A stretch of DNA of 64,000 bases from Streptomyces sp. NBC_00289 (GCF_041435115.1 NZ_CP108046.1:5766001-5830000); one strand, 5' to 3'. Shown: positions 41,137 to 50,696, counted from the stretch's first letter. The notes: generated from the letters alone by a model not told the origin. Numbers and translations: made by a program.

Positions 41137-41898
41137 ATGTACGCACCGGAGCGGCAGCAGGAGATCCTCCGGCTCGCGCGTGACGGCGGGCGGGTGGACG
41201 TGGTGTCGCTGGCCGAGGAGTTCCAGGTCACCGCGGAGACGATCCGGCGGGATCTGAAGGCTCTCGACCGTGCCGGGCTGCTGCGCCGGGTGCACGGCGG
41301 TGCCATACCGGCCGGGCGCCTCGACTTCGAGCCGGACCTCGCCGAGCGCGAGTCGACCGCGGCCGACGAGAAGGACAGGATCGCGAAGGCGGCCCTCGCG
41401 GAACTGCCGGGCGAGGGCACGATGATCCTCGACGCCGGTACGACCGTCGCCCGCCTGGCCGGCGCGATCCCGCTGGAGGCGGCGCTCACCGTCGTCACGC
41501 ACTCCCTTCCCATCGCGGCCCGCCTGGCGGACCACCCCGGCATGCAGCTCCATCTCGTCGGGGGGCGCGTCCGGCACCGTACGCGCGCCGCCGTGGACGC
41601 CTGGGCGCTGCGTGCGTACGACGAGATCCGGGCCGACGTCCTCTTCGTCGCGGCCAACGGATTCTCGGTCGACCGCGGTCTGACCACCCCCGACCTCGCC
41701 GAGGCCGCGGTGAAGCGGGCGGCGATGGCCGCGGCGCGCCGCGTGGTGCTGCTCGCCGACTCCGCCAAGCACGGGCAGGAGCACTTCGCCCGCTTCGGCG
41801 CCCTGAGCGACGTGGACCTGCTGATCACCGACAGCGGGCTGAGCCCCGAGGACGCCACCGCCATCGAGCGCGGCGGCACGGAAGTAGTGCGCGCATGA
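41137..41898 (+). CDS. fruR: DeoR-family fructose operon regulator
   Basis: A 253-aa DeoR/GlpR regulator. The HTH is at about 5-55 (LRLARDGGRVDVVSLAEEFQ and VTAETIRRDLKALDRAGLLR). The sugar-phosphate sensor domain has ILDAGTTVARLA and FVAANGFSVDRGLTTPD. It should repress the fructose operon and release it when fructose 1-phosphate builds up. GGAGG lies 10 nt before the ATG at 41137. Its stop overlaps the fruK start (ATGA). Confidence 0.94.
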   Translation: MYAPERQQEILRLARDGGRVDVVSLAEEFQVTAETIRRDLKALDRAGLLRRVHGGAIPAGRLDFEPDLAERESTAADEKDRIAKAALAELPGEGTMILDAGTTVARLAGAIPLEAALTVVTHSLPIAARLADHPGMQLHLVGGRVRHRTRAAVDAWALRAYDEIRADVLFVAANGFSVDRGLTTPDLAEAAVKRAAMAAARRVVLLADSAKHGQEHFARFGALSDVDLLITDSGLSPEDATAIERGGTEVVRA

Positions 41899-42842
41899 TC
41901 CTCACCGTCACCCCGAACCCGTCCCTGGACCGTACGTACGAGGTTCCCTCGCTGGATCGTGGCGAGGTCATCCGCGCCACCGGTGAGCGCATGGATCCGG
42001 GTGGCAAGGGTGTCAACGTCTCGCGCGCCGTCGCGGCCGCCGGGCGGCGCACGGTCGCTGTTCTGCCCCTGGGTGGTGCGCCGGGCGCACTCGTCGCCGA
42101 TCTGCTCGACGCCCAGGGCATCGAGGTCGCGCCGGTACCGGTGGCCGGAGCCACCCGCTCGAACATCGCGCTCGCGGAGGCGGACGGCGTACTGACGAAG
42201 ATCAACGCGCCCGGCCCGGAACTGACGGCGGCCGAGCGGGAGTCGCTGCTGGAGACGGTGCGTCGGCAGTCGACGGGCGCCGACTGGATCGCGTGCTGCG
42301 GAAGCCTCCCACGGGGGCTCGCGCCCTCCTGGTACGCCGACTTGGTCGCGCGGGCGCACGCCGTCGGCGTACGGATCGCGCTGGACACCTCGGGGCCCGC
42401 GCTCCTGCAGGCCCTGCGGGAGCGGCCCGACGTGGTGAAGCCGAACGCCGAGGAACTCGCGGAGGCCGTCGGACGCCCCCTGGCCACGGTCGGAGACGCG
42501 GTCAAGGCGGCCGAGGAGTTGCGCGGGATGGGCGCACGCGCCGTGCTCGCGAGCCTCGGCGCCGACGGGCAGCTGCTCGTGGACGACGCGGGCGCCTGGT
42601 TCGGCAGCGCGCGGGTCGACGTCGTACGCAGCAATGTGGGCGCCGGAGACTCCTCCCTCGCCGGTTTCCTCATCGCCGGCGGCAGCGGGCCCGGGGCGCT
42701 CGCCTCGGCGGTCGCGCACGGTGCGGCGGCCGTGCGGCTGCCCGGAAGCGTGATGCCGGGGCCTGACGACCTGGACCCGGACGCGGTGACCGTCACGGCC
42801 GAGGTGCCGGTGGACCGCCTGCTGAAGGAGCCGGTGTCATGA
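41895..42842 (+). CDS. fruK: 1-phosphofructokinase
   Basis: A 315-aa PfkB-family kinase: MILTVTPNPSLDRTYEV, the PfkB signature 1 (MDPGGKGVNVSRAVAAAG) and the catalytic SNVGAGDSSLAGFLIAGG with the GAGD base Asp. It phosphorylates fructose 1-phosphate to fructose 1,6-bisphosphate. It is translationally coupled to fruR and 241 nt before fruA; that gap has no convincing gene and contains CACGCAACACCC repeats. Confidence 0.96.
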   Translation: MILTVTPNPSLDRTYEVPSLDRGEVIRATGERMDPGGKGVNVSRAVAAAGRRTVAVLPLGGAPGALVADLLDAQGIEVAPVPVAGATRSNIALAEADGVLTKINAPGPELTAAERESLLETVRRQSTGADWIACCGSLPRGLAPSWYADLVARAHAVGVRIALDTSGPALLQALRERPDVVKPNAEELAEAVGRPLATVGDAVKAAEELRGMGARAVLASLGADGQLLVDDAGAWFGSARVDVVRSNVGAGDSSLAGFLIAGGSGPGALASAVAHGAAAVRLPGSVMPGPDDLDPDAVTVTAEVPVDRLLKEPVS

Positions 42843-43083
42843 CGACGTACGCCGTGCGGGGCGAGGCCCCCACGCGGGGCGCCGGACCGGTCCTGGCGTG
42901 GCGAGGGACTTCGTTGTCCGTTCCGCCGCCACCTCCGCCGACTTCTCTCCTGAACACCCGACGCACCCCACGCAACACCCCACGCAACACCCCACGCACC
43001 TTCCTCACCACCTCTCTCCCCGTCCCCGTCACCACCCTCGCCCACCGCGCTTTTCGGGCGATACGCGTGCGAAGGAGCCCGCG

Positions 43084-45267
43084 ATGAGCGACATGATCAC
43101 CGCGGACCTGGTCGATCTCGACCTGTCCGCCGATACCAAGGAAGCGGCGGCGCGTGCCCTCGCCGAGCGCATGGTCGCCCTGGGCCGGGTGACCGACCTG
43201 GAGGGCTTCCTCGCCGACGTGGCCGCCCGCGAGGCCCAGATGCCGACCGGCCTCGACGGTGGCATCGGAATCCCGCACTGCCGCAGCGAGCACGTCACCG
43301 AGCCGACGCTCGGCTTCGGCCGCAGTGCCACCGGTATCGACTTCGGCGCGCCCGACGGGCCCGCCGACCTGATCTTCCTGATCGCCGCCCCGGCCGGCGC
43401 GGACGACGCCCACCTGACGATCCTGTCGTCACTGGCCCGACAGCTCATGAACGCCGAGTTCACCTCCGCGCTGCGGTCGGTGGACGACGCGGCGGGCGCG
43501 GTCGCACTCATCCGCGGGGACGAGCCCGCGGCGGACGGTGCGGCCGACGCGGAGGGTGCCGGTTCCGCGGATCAGGCGGGTTCCGCGGATCAGGCGGGTT
43601 CCGCGGGCCAGGCGGGTTCGGCGGATCAGGCGGGTTCCGCGGGTTCCGCGAGGTCCGCCGGTTCCGCCGGTTCCGCCGAAGACTCCGTGGCGGCGCCGGC
43701 GGCGGCCTCCGCCGGCGCCGCCACGGGTACCACCACAGCGGGCGGCGAGGGTGCCGGGAAGGACGAGCGGCCGTTCCGGATCGTCGCCGTCACCTCGTGT
43801 CCGACCGGCATCGCCCACACCTACATGGCGGCCGAGTCGCTGGAGAACGCGGGCCGCGAGACGGGCGTCGAGCTCGTCGTCGAGCCGCAGGGTTCGGCCG
43901 GCTTCACCCGGCTCGACGCGGCGGTCATCGCCGCCGCGGACGGCGTGATCTTCGCGCACGACGTGCCGGTACGGGAGAAGGAACGCTTCGCCGGCAAGCC
44001 GACCGTCGACGTCGGTGTGAAGGCGGGCATCAACCGGCCCGGCGAACTCATCACCGAGGTGCGCCAGAAGGCCGCGCGCGGCGAGGTCACGTCCGGCTCC
44101 GCGCCGTCGCCGGTCGAACGCGCCGGGGAATCCGGCGAGGGCTACGGCACCAAGCTGCGCAAGTGGCTGATGTCCGGCGTCAGTTACATGGTCCCGTTCG
44201 TCGCCGCGGGCGGTCTGCTCATCGCCCTCGGGTTCGCGATCGGCGGGTACAAGATCAACAAGGCGCCGTCGGTCATGGACCACTTCATGTGGATGCAGGC
44301 GGACAGCTGGGGCGCGCTGTTCTTCCAGATCGGCGGTGTGGCCTTCGGCTTCCTCGTCCCGGTGCTGGCCGGCTACATCGCGTACGGCATGGCCGACCGG
44401 CCCGGTCTCGTGCCCGGCTTCGTCGGCGGCGCGATCTCCCTCACCATCAACGCGGGCTTCCTCGGCGGCCTGGTGGCCGGTCTGATCGCCGGTGGTGTGG
44501 TGATCGGGATCCAGAAGGTCCGGATCCCGGCGGCGCTGCGCGGCATCATGCCGGTGGTGGTGATCCCGCTGATCTCCTCGGCGATCGTCGGATTCCTGAT
44601 GTTCGTGGTGATCGGCAAACCCATCGCCTCGGCCCAGAAGGGCATGACCGACTGGCTGAACGGCCTCACCGGCACCAACGCCGTCCTGCTCGGCGCCCTC
44701 CTCGGCCTGATGATGTGCTTCGACCTCGGCGGTCCCGTCAACAAGGTCGCGTACACCTTCGCCACCGCCGGGATCGCTGTCGCCAGCCCCAGCGACTCCG
44801 CGATGAAGATCATGGCGGCCGTGATGGCGGCCGGCATGGTCCCGCCGCTGGCCATGGCCCTCGCGACGACGGTGCGCGGCCGGCTCTTCACCGAGACCGA
44901 GCGCGAGAACGGCAAGGCCGCCTGGGTGCTGGGCGCCTCCTTCATCTCGGAGGGCGCGATCCCGTTCGCCGCGGCGGACCCGCTGCGCGTCATCCCCTCG
45001 GCGATGGTCGGCGGCGCGATCACCGGTTCCCTGTCGATGGCCTTCGGCGCCACCCTGCGCGCTCCGCACGGCGGCATCTTCGTGGTCCCGCTGATCGGCA
45101 ACCCGTTCCTCTACCTGGTCGCCATCGCGGCGGGGGTGTGCGCCACGACGGCCCTGGTGGTCGTCCTGAAGGGCCTGCGCAAGCCGGCCGGCGGGGCGAC
45201 GGCCCCGGAAGCCGGTGAGGGCGCGGCGACTCCGGCGGCGGAGGCGAAGCAGCCGGTCGCGGCGTAG
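43084..45267 (+). CDS. fruA: PTS fructose permease EIIABC
   Basis: A 727-aa fusion. EIIA (about 1-145) has the phospho-His H65 in GGIGIPHCRSEHV. An Ala/Gly/Ser linker of about 75 residues built from GSADQA-type repeats follows. EIIB (about 230-330) has phospho-Cys C239 in VAVTSCPTGIAHTYMAAESL. EIIC (about 350-705) has 8-10 membrane helices with GLLIALGFAIGGYKINK and the loop SEGAIPFAAADPLRVIPS. It imports fructose with phosphorylation to fructose 1-phosphate, using EI and HPr encoded elsewhere. GAAGGAG precedes the ATG at 43084. Confidence 0.96.
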   Translation: MSDMITADLVDLDLSADTKEAAARALAERMVALGRVTDLEGFLADVAAREAQMPTGLDGGIGIPHCRSEHVTEPTLGFGRSATGIDFGAPDGPADLIFLIAAPAGADDAHLTILSSLARQLMNAEFTSALRSVDDAAGAVALIRGDEPAADGAADAEGAGSADQAGSADQAGSAGQAGSADQAGSAGSARSAGSAGSAEDSVAAPAAASAGAATGTTTAGGEGAGKDERPFRIVAVTSCPTGIAHTYMAAESLENAGRETGVELVVEPQGSAGFTRLDAAVIAAADGVIFAHDVPVREKERFAGKPTVDVGVKAGINRPGELITEVRQKAARGEVTSGSAPSPVERAGESGEGYGTKLRKWLMSGVSYMVPFVAAGGLLIALGFAIGGYKINKAPSVMDHFMWMQADSWGALFFQIGGVAFGFLVPVLAGYIAYGMADRPGLVPGFVGGAISLTINAGFLGGLVAGLIAGGVVIGIQKVRIPAALRGIMPVVVIPLISSAIVGFLMFVVIGKPIASAQKGMTDWLNGLTGTNAVLLGALLGLMMCFDLGGPVNKVAYTFATAGIAVASPSDSAMKIMAAVMAAGMVPPLAMALATTVRGRLFTETERENGKAAWVLGASFISEGAIPFAAADPLRVIPSAMVGGAITGSLSMAFGATLRAPHGGIFVVPLIGNPFLYLVAIAAGVCATTALVVVLKGLRKPAGGATAPEAGEGAATPAAEAKQPVAA
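43560..43676 (+). repeat. Short tandem repeats in the EIIA-EIIB linker of fruA
   Basis: Repeats of GGTTCCGCGGATCAGGCG-type units encode GSADQAGSA copies. They are in frame and likely vary between strains. Confidence 0.85.
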
Positions 45268-45333
45268 GCGACGCCGCCGTCCGCCTGCCCCTTTGGGGCG
45301 CTGTGGGGTGTTCACGGCACCTGCGAGATACGT

Positions 45334-45363
45334 CACGGTCCGGGGCCAAAGTCCCGGACCGTG
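45334..45363 (+). terminator. Perfect 11-bp hairpin after fruA
   Basis: CACGGTCCGGG pairs with CCCGGACCGTG across an 8-nt loop, 66 nt after the fruA stop and 16 nt before the next gene. It may end the fruRKA transcript or lie in the leader of the next one. Confidence 0.75.
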
Positions 45364-45379
45364 GTGTCTACTGGAGCGC

Positions 45380-45637
45380 ATGCCTGAGCACGTCTCCATC
45401 TACCAGTCGCTCGGTGTGAGCCTTCTGATCCTGGTGGCCCTCGCCTGGACCTTCGGGCTGGCTTACATGCTGCGCCGTGGCCGCTTCGAGGCCGCTGTGC
45501 GGCGCGCCGGCGGTCACACCCTGTCCGCCCTCCCGCATCAGCGGCAGGCCGGTCCCCACCGGGAGTACGTCGAGCTGACTCCTGCCGAGCAGGACGCGTT
45601 CGCCGGTCTGGTACGGCAACTCGGCGGCGGGCGCTGA
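45380..45637 (+). CDS. Small single-pass membrane protein (85 aa)
   Basis: It opens MPEHVSIYQSLGV, has one membrane helix (SLLILVALAWTFGLAYML) followed by basic residues (so the C-terminus is probably cytoplasmic), then a hydrophilic tail with EYVELTPAEQDAFAGLVRQL. TGGAGCGC provides the RBS. It is conserved in the genus as a hypothetical; function unknown. Confidence 0.8.
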   Translation: MPEHVSIYQSLGVSLLILVALAWTFGLAYMLRRGRFEAAVRRAGGHTLSALPHQRQAGPHREYVELTPAEQDAFAGLVRQLGGGR

Positions 45638-45713
45638 GACAGGCACTGAGCCGGGTGCCGGGACGGCCGGTGTTCCGATCCGGTCGGCCGAGGCGCTCGG
45701 CAGTCCGAGGCGC

Positions 45714-46460
45714 TCACGAGACCTGTGCCGCGCGCCTCTCCATCGCCTCTCGGGCCGCGTCCTCGGACACGTAGACCTCGCACATGTGCCGCCCGTCGGG
45801 CGTCGCCGTGTGCTCGACCTCCCAGAGGGAGACCTCCTCGCCGTCGCGCAGCAGGAACGCGTGCTCGTAGAGCGAGAAGGACAGCGCGGCACGTCCCGCC
45901 CGGCACGGACGCCCGAACGCCTGGGTGATCTGGTGGGCGCACGCCGTACTCAGCAGCGCGGTCGTGTCCGCGTCCGGCCGGTCGTGGTTCTCCGCCCGGC
46001 GTAGGAGTCGGCGCGCGTGGTCCGCCGAGTCGTCCGGCACATACGCGTGCCGGGGCGTGAGCACCGGCGACAACTGCACCGTCACCGGCAGCTCGAAGTC
46101 CGGCGCGACCGACGGGAGCGGCAGCCGGGCGGTGGCGGCGCGCAGCTCCTCCTCGTCGACGTACACCTCGTGCTGCGGGGCGCTGCCCGGCGCGGTGTTG
46201 TGGACGAGCTCCCAGAGCGTGCACGCCGAGCCGTCGGCGAGCAGCCAGGTATGCCGGTACGTCTCACGATGCAGCCCCGCGCTGTGGTGCGCGGAGTGCA
46301 GGGAACTGTCGTGCGCGAGCGCGCAGTCCAGTCGGCGGATCGCCTCGTCGGGCAGCTCGAACGAGTTGAGGGCGCGACCCAGGAGTCGCGCGAGGTGCTC
46401 CTCCGGAGACTCCGGCGACTCGGGTGGTTCGTACGCTGCCGTCTCGTACGGAACGCTCAA
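45714..46460 (-). CDS. DUF6227 family protein
   Basis: A 248-aa cytoplasmic protein. MSVPYETAAYEPPESPESPE and ALAHDSSLHSAHHSAGLHRE are characteristic of DUF6227, which is restricted to streptomycetes. It contains two similar halves, each with a (H)T(W/A)LLxDG-x-(x)LWE(L/V) block (HTWLLADGSACTLWELVHN and HAFLLRDGEEVSLWEVEHT), each followed by EVYV(D/S)E. The internal duplication is visible by eye. No function is known. Confidence 0.88.
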   Translation of the reverse strand: MSVPYETAAYEPPESPESPEEHLARLLGRALNSFELPDEAIRRLDCALAHDSSLHSAHHSAGLHRETYRHTWLLADGSACTLWELVHNTAPGSAPQHEVYVDEEELRAATARLPLPSVAPDFELPVTVQLSPVLTPRHAYVPDDSADHARRLLRRAENHDRPDADTTALLSTACAHQITQAFGRPCRAGRAALSFSLYEHAFLLRDGEEVSLWEVEHTATPDGRHMCEVYVSEDAAREAMERRAAQVS

Positions 46461-46657
46461 GGTTTCTCCCGGCGTTGCTGCATGTCACCTTGTGGGTGCA
46501 TACCGTAGCCCCTCGGTCGGACATCATGTCCGGGAACCGAGAAAACGTACGCCCGGAAAACTCCCGGGCCGCGGAGGAAGTTCCCACGCGGCCCGAGGGT
46601 GCGTCAAAAGATGCCGGTCAGAGGGCGCTTCCGCGCGTCAGATGGTCGGTGCCAGGA

Positions 46658-47878
46658 TCAGGAGGCACTCCCCGCGAGCCACTCGCTCCACGACAGGTTC
46701 CGGCCGTTGAGGCCGTTGTCCGGCGCCACCTTCTTGTCGGGGGAGTTCTTGACGATCACGACATCCCCGACGAGCGACTTGTCGTAGAACCACTTGGCAC
46801 TCGTGTCGCCCTGCGCGCCCTGTACGTCCTGGAGCCCGACGCAACCGTGGCTGGTGCCCTCGCGACCGAAGGGCGGATTGCCCTTGTTGTACCAGTAGTT
46901 GCCGTGGATGAAGGTCCCCGACGTGGTCAGGCGCATCGCGTGCGGTACGTCCGGGATGTCGTACGCGTTGGCGAGGTCGACCGTCCTGCTGTCCATCCGG
47001 AGCTGGGTGAACTTCTCGGAGATCACCATCTGCCCGTTGTACGTGGTGAACTGCGGGCTGCCCGCCGAGATCGGGACCGACTTGATGGTCTGCCCGTCCC
47101 GCACGACCGTCATGATCTGCGTGTCGACGTCGACCGTGGAGACCTGCGACCGCCCGATCGTGAAGGTGACCGTCTTCTTCTGGACCCCGTAGACGCCGTT
47201 CGCGCCCTCGACGCCGTCCAGGTCGATCTTCATGGTGACCTTGGAGCCGGCCTTCCAGTACTCCTCGGGCCGGAAGTCCAGGCGCTGCGCCCCGAACCAG
47301 TGCCCGGCCACCTTCTGCCCACTGCTGGAGGAGACCGTGATGTGCGACTGCACGGCCTTCTTGTCGCTGATCGCCTTGTCGAACTCGAACGACACCGGCA
47401 TGCCGACGCCGACCGTGGTGCCGTTGTCCGGCGTGTACGTCCCGATGAAGCTGTTGCCCGAAGAGACGGTCGTGAAAGCGGAGTCGGCGGCGATCGTCTT
47501 GCCGTTCGCGCCCTTGGCGGTCGCCGATATCCGGTACTTCGTCCCGCGCTCCAGCTGCTCCTTCGGCTTCCAGGCGCTGCCGTTCGCCGACAACGAGCCC
47601 GGTACGTCCTGCCCCGTGGTCGCCACCGTCATCTGTACGTCGGTCAGCTTCCCGCCGCTGACCTTCACGTCGGTCGCGTTGATGGAGGCGCCGGTCGAAC
47701 CGTCCTTCGCCGAGATGACGATCTTCGCGGTGCCCGTCCTGGCGGACGTGCCGCCGTTGCCCTTGCTGTCGTTGCTCGCGTTGGCGTCCCCACCGCAGCC
47801 GGTGAGGGTGAGGGTGCCGACCATCAGGGCGGCGAAGGCCCCCAGGATGCGCCGCGCTGCTATGTCCGGCGTTGTCAC
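46658..47878 (-). CDS. Ig-like/YkuD L,D-transpeptidase lipoprotein
   Basis: A 406-aa protein. The signal peptide ends in lipobox LTLTGC. Two bacterial Ig-like domains (about 50-250) precede the YkuD domain (about 255-375), with HGNYWYNKGNPPFGREGTSH, GCVGL and catalytic C346. It forms 3-3 peptidoglycan crosslinks at the cell surface, the main crosslink type in many actinomycetes and carbapenem-sensitive. The GTG at 47878 has GGAGCA upstream. The C-terminal LSWSEWLAGSAS is typical of the family. Confidence 0.94.
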   Translation of the reverse strand: MTTPDIAARRILGAFAALMVGTLTLTGCGGDANASNDSKGNGGTSARTGTAKIVISAKDGSTGASINATDVKVSGGKLTDVQMTVATTGQDVPGSLSANGSAWKPKEQLERGTKYRISATAKGANGKTIAADSAFTTVSSGNSFIGTYTPDNGTTVGVGMPVSFEFDKAISDKKAVQSHITVSSSSGQKVAGHWFGAQRLDFRPEEYWKAGSKVTMKIDLDGVEGANGVYGVQKKTVTFTIGRSQVSTVDVDTQIMTVVRDGQTIKSVPISAGSPQFTTYNGQMVISEKFTQLRMDSRTVDLANAYDIPDVPHAMRLTTSGTFIHGNYWYNKGNPPFGREGTSHGCVGLQDVQGAQGDTSAKWFYDKSLVGDVVIVKNSPDKKVAPDNGLNGRNLSWSEWLAGSAS

Positions 47879-48009
47879 GGGCTGCTCCAGGTTCGTGTGA
47901 TGTGGGTGATCCGCTCCAGTGCGTGGAGAAAGAGGGGCTCGGCGGTCGATCGGGTTCCCGCCGATCACGACGGACGCCATCACGTGACAGAACCAGGACA
48001 ATGACCCGG

Positions 48010-48122
48010 CCCGCGGTCGCCGACGGCCGGTCGTCGACGGCCGATTGCCGACGGTCGATCGCCGAGGTCCGGTCGCCGACGGCCGATTGCCAAGGTCCGG
48101 TCGCCGACGGTCGGTCGCCTGC
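48010..48122. repeat. Degenerate CGGTCGCCGACGG repeat block
   Basis: About seven imperfect copies of a 13-17-nt unit built from GCCGACGGCCG and GGTCGCC fill the spacer between the P1 peptidase and the transpeptidase, ending 3 nt from the peptidase stop. No gene overlaps it. Confidence 0.75.
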
Positions 48123-48124
48123 GG

Positions 48125-49153
48125 CTAGCGGCCCGCCGGGTACAACTCCTCGTACGACGGCCAGGATCCGGCCGGTCCGTCCACCGACTCGGCCGCACGT
48201 ACGGCACGGACGATCGCGCGGGTGACCAGGTCCGCGCCCGCGGCGAGGATCTCGTTCAGGGCGAGGGGGTGTTCGGCGAGCGGACGTCCTCCCGTGGCGA
48301 GCGCGAAGACCGTGTCCCCGTCGTGGAGCAGGTGCACCGGCCGTACGGCGCGCGCGATACCGTCGTGCGCCGTGCCGGCCAGCTTCTGCGCCTGCGCCCT
48401 CGACAGGTCCGCGTCCGTGGCGACCACCGCCAGCGTCGTGTTCAGCGGAAGAGGCGCGCCCTTCGCCGCAGACTCCGCCAGGCGCCGACGCGCGGCCTTG
48501 TGCACGGCCGGCTCGGGGTAGGTGACGCGGCCCTCGAACAACTCCCCGTACAGGACGCCGGTTTCCGGGTCCGTCACCGATCCCGCCGCGTTGGCCACGA
48601 CCAGCGCGGCCACGGTGATCCCCGAGTCGAGCACGGTGCTCGCGGTGCCGACTCCGCCCTTCATCGGGCCGACCGCGGCCCCCGTACCGGCGCCCACGCA
48701 TCCCTCGCTCACGCGGGCGCCCGGCTCGCTCGCGGCGGCCGCCTCGACCGCGGCCCGGCCGGTGGCCGCGTCCGGCCTGGCCCTGAAGTCGCCGCCCCGC
48801 CCCAGATCGAAGACCGCGGCGGCGGGCACCACGGGCACGACCTGCGCCGGATCCGGCCCGACAGGTACGCCGCGCCCCTGCTCCTCCAGCCAGGCCATCA
48901 CCCCGGACGCCGCGTCGAGCCCGTACGCGCTGCCACCGGTCAGGACGATCGCGTCGATCCTCTGCACGAGGTTGCGGGTGTCCAGGGCGTCGGTCTCCTT
49001 GGTGCCGGGGCCTCCGCCGCGCACGTCCACCGCGACCACGGACCCGCCCGGCGGAGCGAGGACGACCGTGGTGCCGGTGAGCCAACCGTCGCCGGTGCGC
49101 GTCGCGTGCCCGACCCGTACACCGGTGACGTCCGTCAATGCGTCGACTGTCAT
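48125..49153 (-). CDS. P1/DmpA-family (S58) N-terminal nucleophile peptidase
   Basis: A 342-aa protein: VRVGHATRTGDGWLTGTTVV, VRGGGPGTKETDALDTRNLV and IVLTGGSAYGLDAASGVMAW match the family, and PLPLNTTLAVVATDADL contains the autocleavage site before the nucleophile Thr/Ser. DmpA-type enzymes hydrolyse N-terminal amino acids, D-amino acid or beta-peptide amides. The ATG at 49153 is preferred over one 54 nt upstream. It lies alone. Confidence 0.92.
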   Translation of the reverse strand: MTVDALTDVTGVRVGHATRTGDGWLTGTTVVLAPPGGSVVAVDVRGGGPGTKETDALDTRNLVQRIDAIVLTGGSAYGLDAASGVMAWLEEQGRGVPVGPDPAQVVPVVPAAAVFDLGRGGDFRARPDAATGRAAVEAAAASEPGARVSEGCVGAGTGAAVGPMKGGVGTASTVLDSGITVAALVVANAAGSVTDPETGVLYGELFEGRVTYPEPAVHKAARRRLAESAAKGAPLPLNTTLAVVATDADLSRAQAQKLAGTAHDGIARAVRPVHLLHDGDTVFALATGGRPLAEHPLALNEILAAGADLVTRAIVRAVRAAESVDGPAGSWPSYEELYPAGR

Positions 49154-49239
49154 GGGGCCAGTGTCGTCCAGCGGCCGGCGCGGACCGCGGCGGCCGGACC
49201 GACTCACCTTTTCCCCCTCCTCTCCTTACTCCTCCTGCT

Positions 49240-50451
49240 TCAGTCCGCCCGGCCGGCCATGCGGGAGCTCAGCGTCTCGCCGGCCGTCACCGCCGCCGCC
49301 GACACCAGGCCCGCGGCGAGCACCGACCAGTCGCCCAGGAAGGTGCAGCAGATCACCAGCAGGGCCGCGGTCGGCAGCACCAGTTGCTGGGCCGGGCCCA
49401 CCTTGAAGTGACGCGAGTGCAGCGCCCAGACGGTGAGCAGGTACAGGGCGGTCGGCAGGGTCACCGCGGACGAGGCGGCCAGGGTGGAGATGTGGGCCTT
49501 GTCGACGGCCTGCTCGACCGCCACCTCGAGGCCCGCGCCGATCGCCGCGGCCGAGGCGAAGACCAGGTAGTGGCCGTAGCCCCACAGGAACGCGTCCCTG
49601 CTGGAGCGCAGATGACCGTGGATGGGTACCACGAAGTAGATCCACCAGGCGGCGAAGATGATCAGCAGCCCACCCGCGGCGATCGGCAGCAGTTCGCCCA
49701 GCGCGTCGTTGTCGTCCACGCCCGTTTTCACGGCGACGGTGGCCGCGGCGATCGTCTCGCCGAGCACGATGATCGTGAAGAGTCCGTACCGTTCGGAGAT
49801 GTGGTGCGGATGCCAGGAGGTCGAGAAGTCCTTCTCCGCGTACAGCGGCACGCACATCTCGAGCACCGCCATCACCAGGAACGTCCACGGCCGCGCGCTC
49901 TCGGGCAGGAACAGCAGCCCCGTCCAGCCGACTTGGCAGAGCAGTACGCCACCCGCGTACCGCAGGGCCGTCGTTCGCTCCGTGCCCTCCGCGGAGCGTG
50001 CCGCGCGCAGCCACTGCGCCGACATGGCGAGCCGCATGATCAGGTAGCCGAGCACGACGACGAGGTAGTCGTGATCCGTGAAGGCCTGGGAGATCCCGGC
50101 CGCGAGGACCAGGACGCCGGCGATCTGGACCAGGGTGACGACCCGGTAGAGCACGTCGTCGTTGTCGTACGCCGAGGCGAACCAGGTGAAGTTCATCCAC
50201 GCCCACCAGATGGCGAAGAAGATCATCGCGTAGTCGAGGATCCCCTGGCCCGCGTGCCCCTCGGCGACGGCGTGCACCAACTGGACGCCCGCCTGCGCGA
50301 TGGCCACGACGAAACACAGGTCGAAGAAGAGTTCCAGCGGTGAGGCGACCCGGTGCGCCTCCTGACGGCCGCGCGCCGTGAGTCTGCGCAGAGGAGGGCG
50401 GCCTGCGGGCGCGCCCGGAGGCTTGGGCGGGGGAGTGGGACTGGAGGTCAT
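49240..50451 (-). CDS. Low temperature requirement protein A (LtrA) family membrane protein
   Basis: A 403-aa protein with about 11 membrane helices. ASPLELFFDLCFVVAIAQAG at the first helix, ISERYGLFTIIVLGETIAAA mid-way and FLWGYGHYLVFASAAAIG later are LtrA signatures. Its activity is unknown; Listeria ltrA was found in a low-temperature growth screen. The N-terminus is Pro-rich. It is divergent from the small gene at 50514. Confidence 0.92.
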   Translation of the reverse strand: MTSSPTPPPKPPGAPAGRPPLRRLTARGRQEAHRVASPLELFFDLCFVVAIAQAGVQLVHAVAEGHAGQGILDYAMIFFAIWWAWMNFTWFASAYDNDDVLYRVVTLVQIAGVLVLAAGISQAFTDHDYLVVVLGYLIMRLAMSAQWLRAARSAEGTERTTALRYAGGVLLCQVGWTGLLFLPESARPWTFLVMAVLEMCVPLYAEKDFSTSWHPHHISERYGLFTIIVLGETIAAATVAVKTGVDDNDALGELLPIAAGGLLIIFAAWWIYFVVPIHGHLRSSRDAFLWGYGHYLVFASAAAIGAGLEVAVEQAVDKAHISTLAASSAVTLPTALYLLTVWALHSRHFKVGPAQQLVLPTAALLVICCTFLGDWSVLAAGLVSAAAVTAGETLSSRMAGRAD

Positions 50452-50513
50452 GGGGCCAAGCACAGCAGATGGACCGGACGGGTTCCGCAGGGACGTCCAC
50501 GTACCCTGGACGC

Positions 50514-50696
50514 ATGAGTACCGCCCCCGACCCCGAGCCGCGCGAGCCCAAGGCCGAGTTGGTCTTCGACGATCCGTTGGACCAGCAGTCCTCGGACGAC
50601 ACGGACCGTGGGTGGGGCGAGCGGCCCGGCACCACCGGTGACAGCGCGGCCGACCTGCGGCGCTTCCTCGACGAGAAGCCGCCCCACCACATCTGA
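50514..50696 (+). CDS. Small acidic conserved protein (60 aa)
   Basis: MSTAPDPEPREPKAELVFDD, DQQSSDDTDRGWGERPG and RRFLDEKPPHHI form a highly charged, probably disordered protein conserved next to ltrA or mscL in streptomycetes. No domain is recognised. The RBS is weak. Confidence 0.75.
   Translation: MSTAPDPEPREPKAELVFDDPLDQQSSDDTDRGWGERPGTTGDSAADLRRFLDEKPPHHI

Noticed and set aside
42839..43087. An 82-codon + strand frame coupled to the fruK stop (ATGA)
   Set aside because: After MTTYAVRGEAP it becomes Pro/Thr/Arg repeats from CACGCAACACCC units and overlaps the fruA start; it does not look like a protein.
41137..45267. Fructose operon as something novel
   Set aside because: fruR-fruK-fruA in this order is standard for Streptomyces; only the leader repeat is worth noting.
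46638..49085. An 815-codon - strand frame over the transpeptidase and P1 peptidase
   Set aside because: Shadow of two real genes in a different frame; no family similarity.
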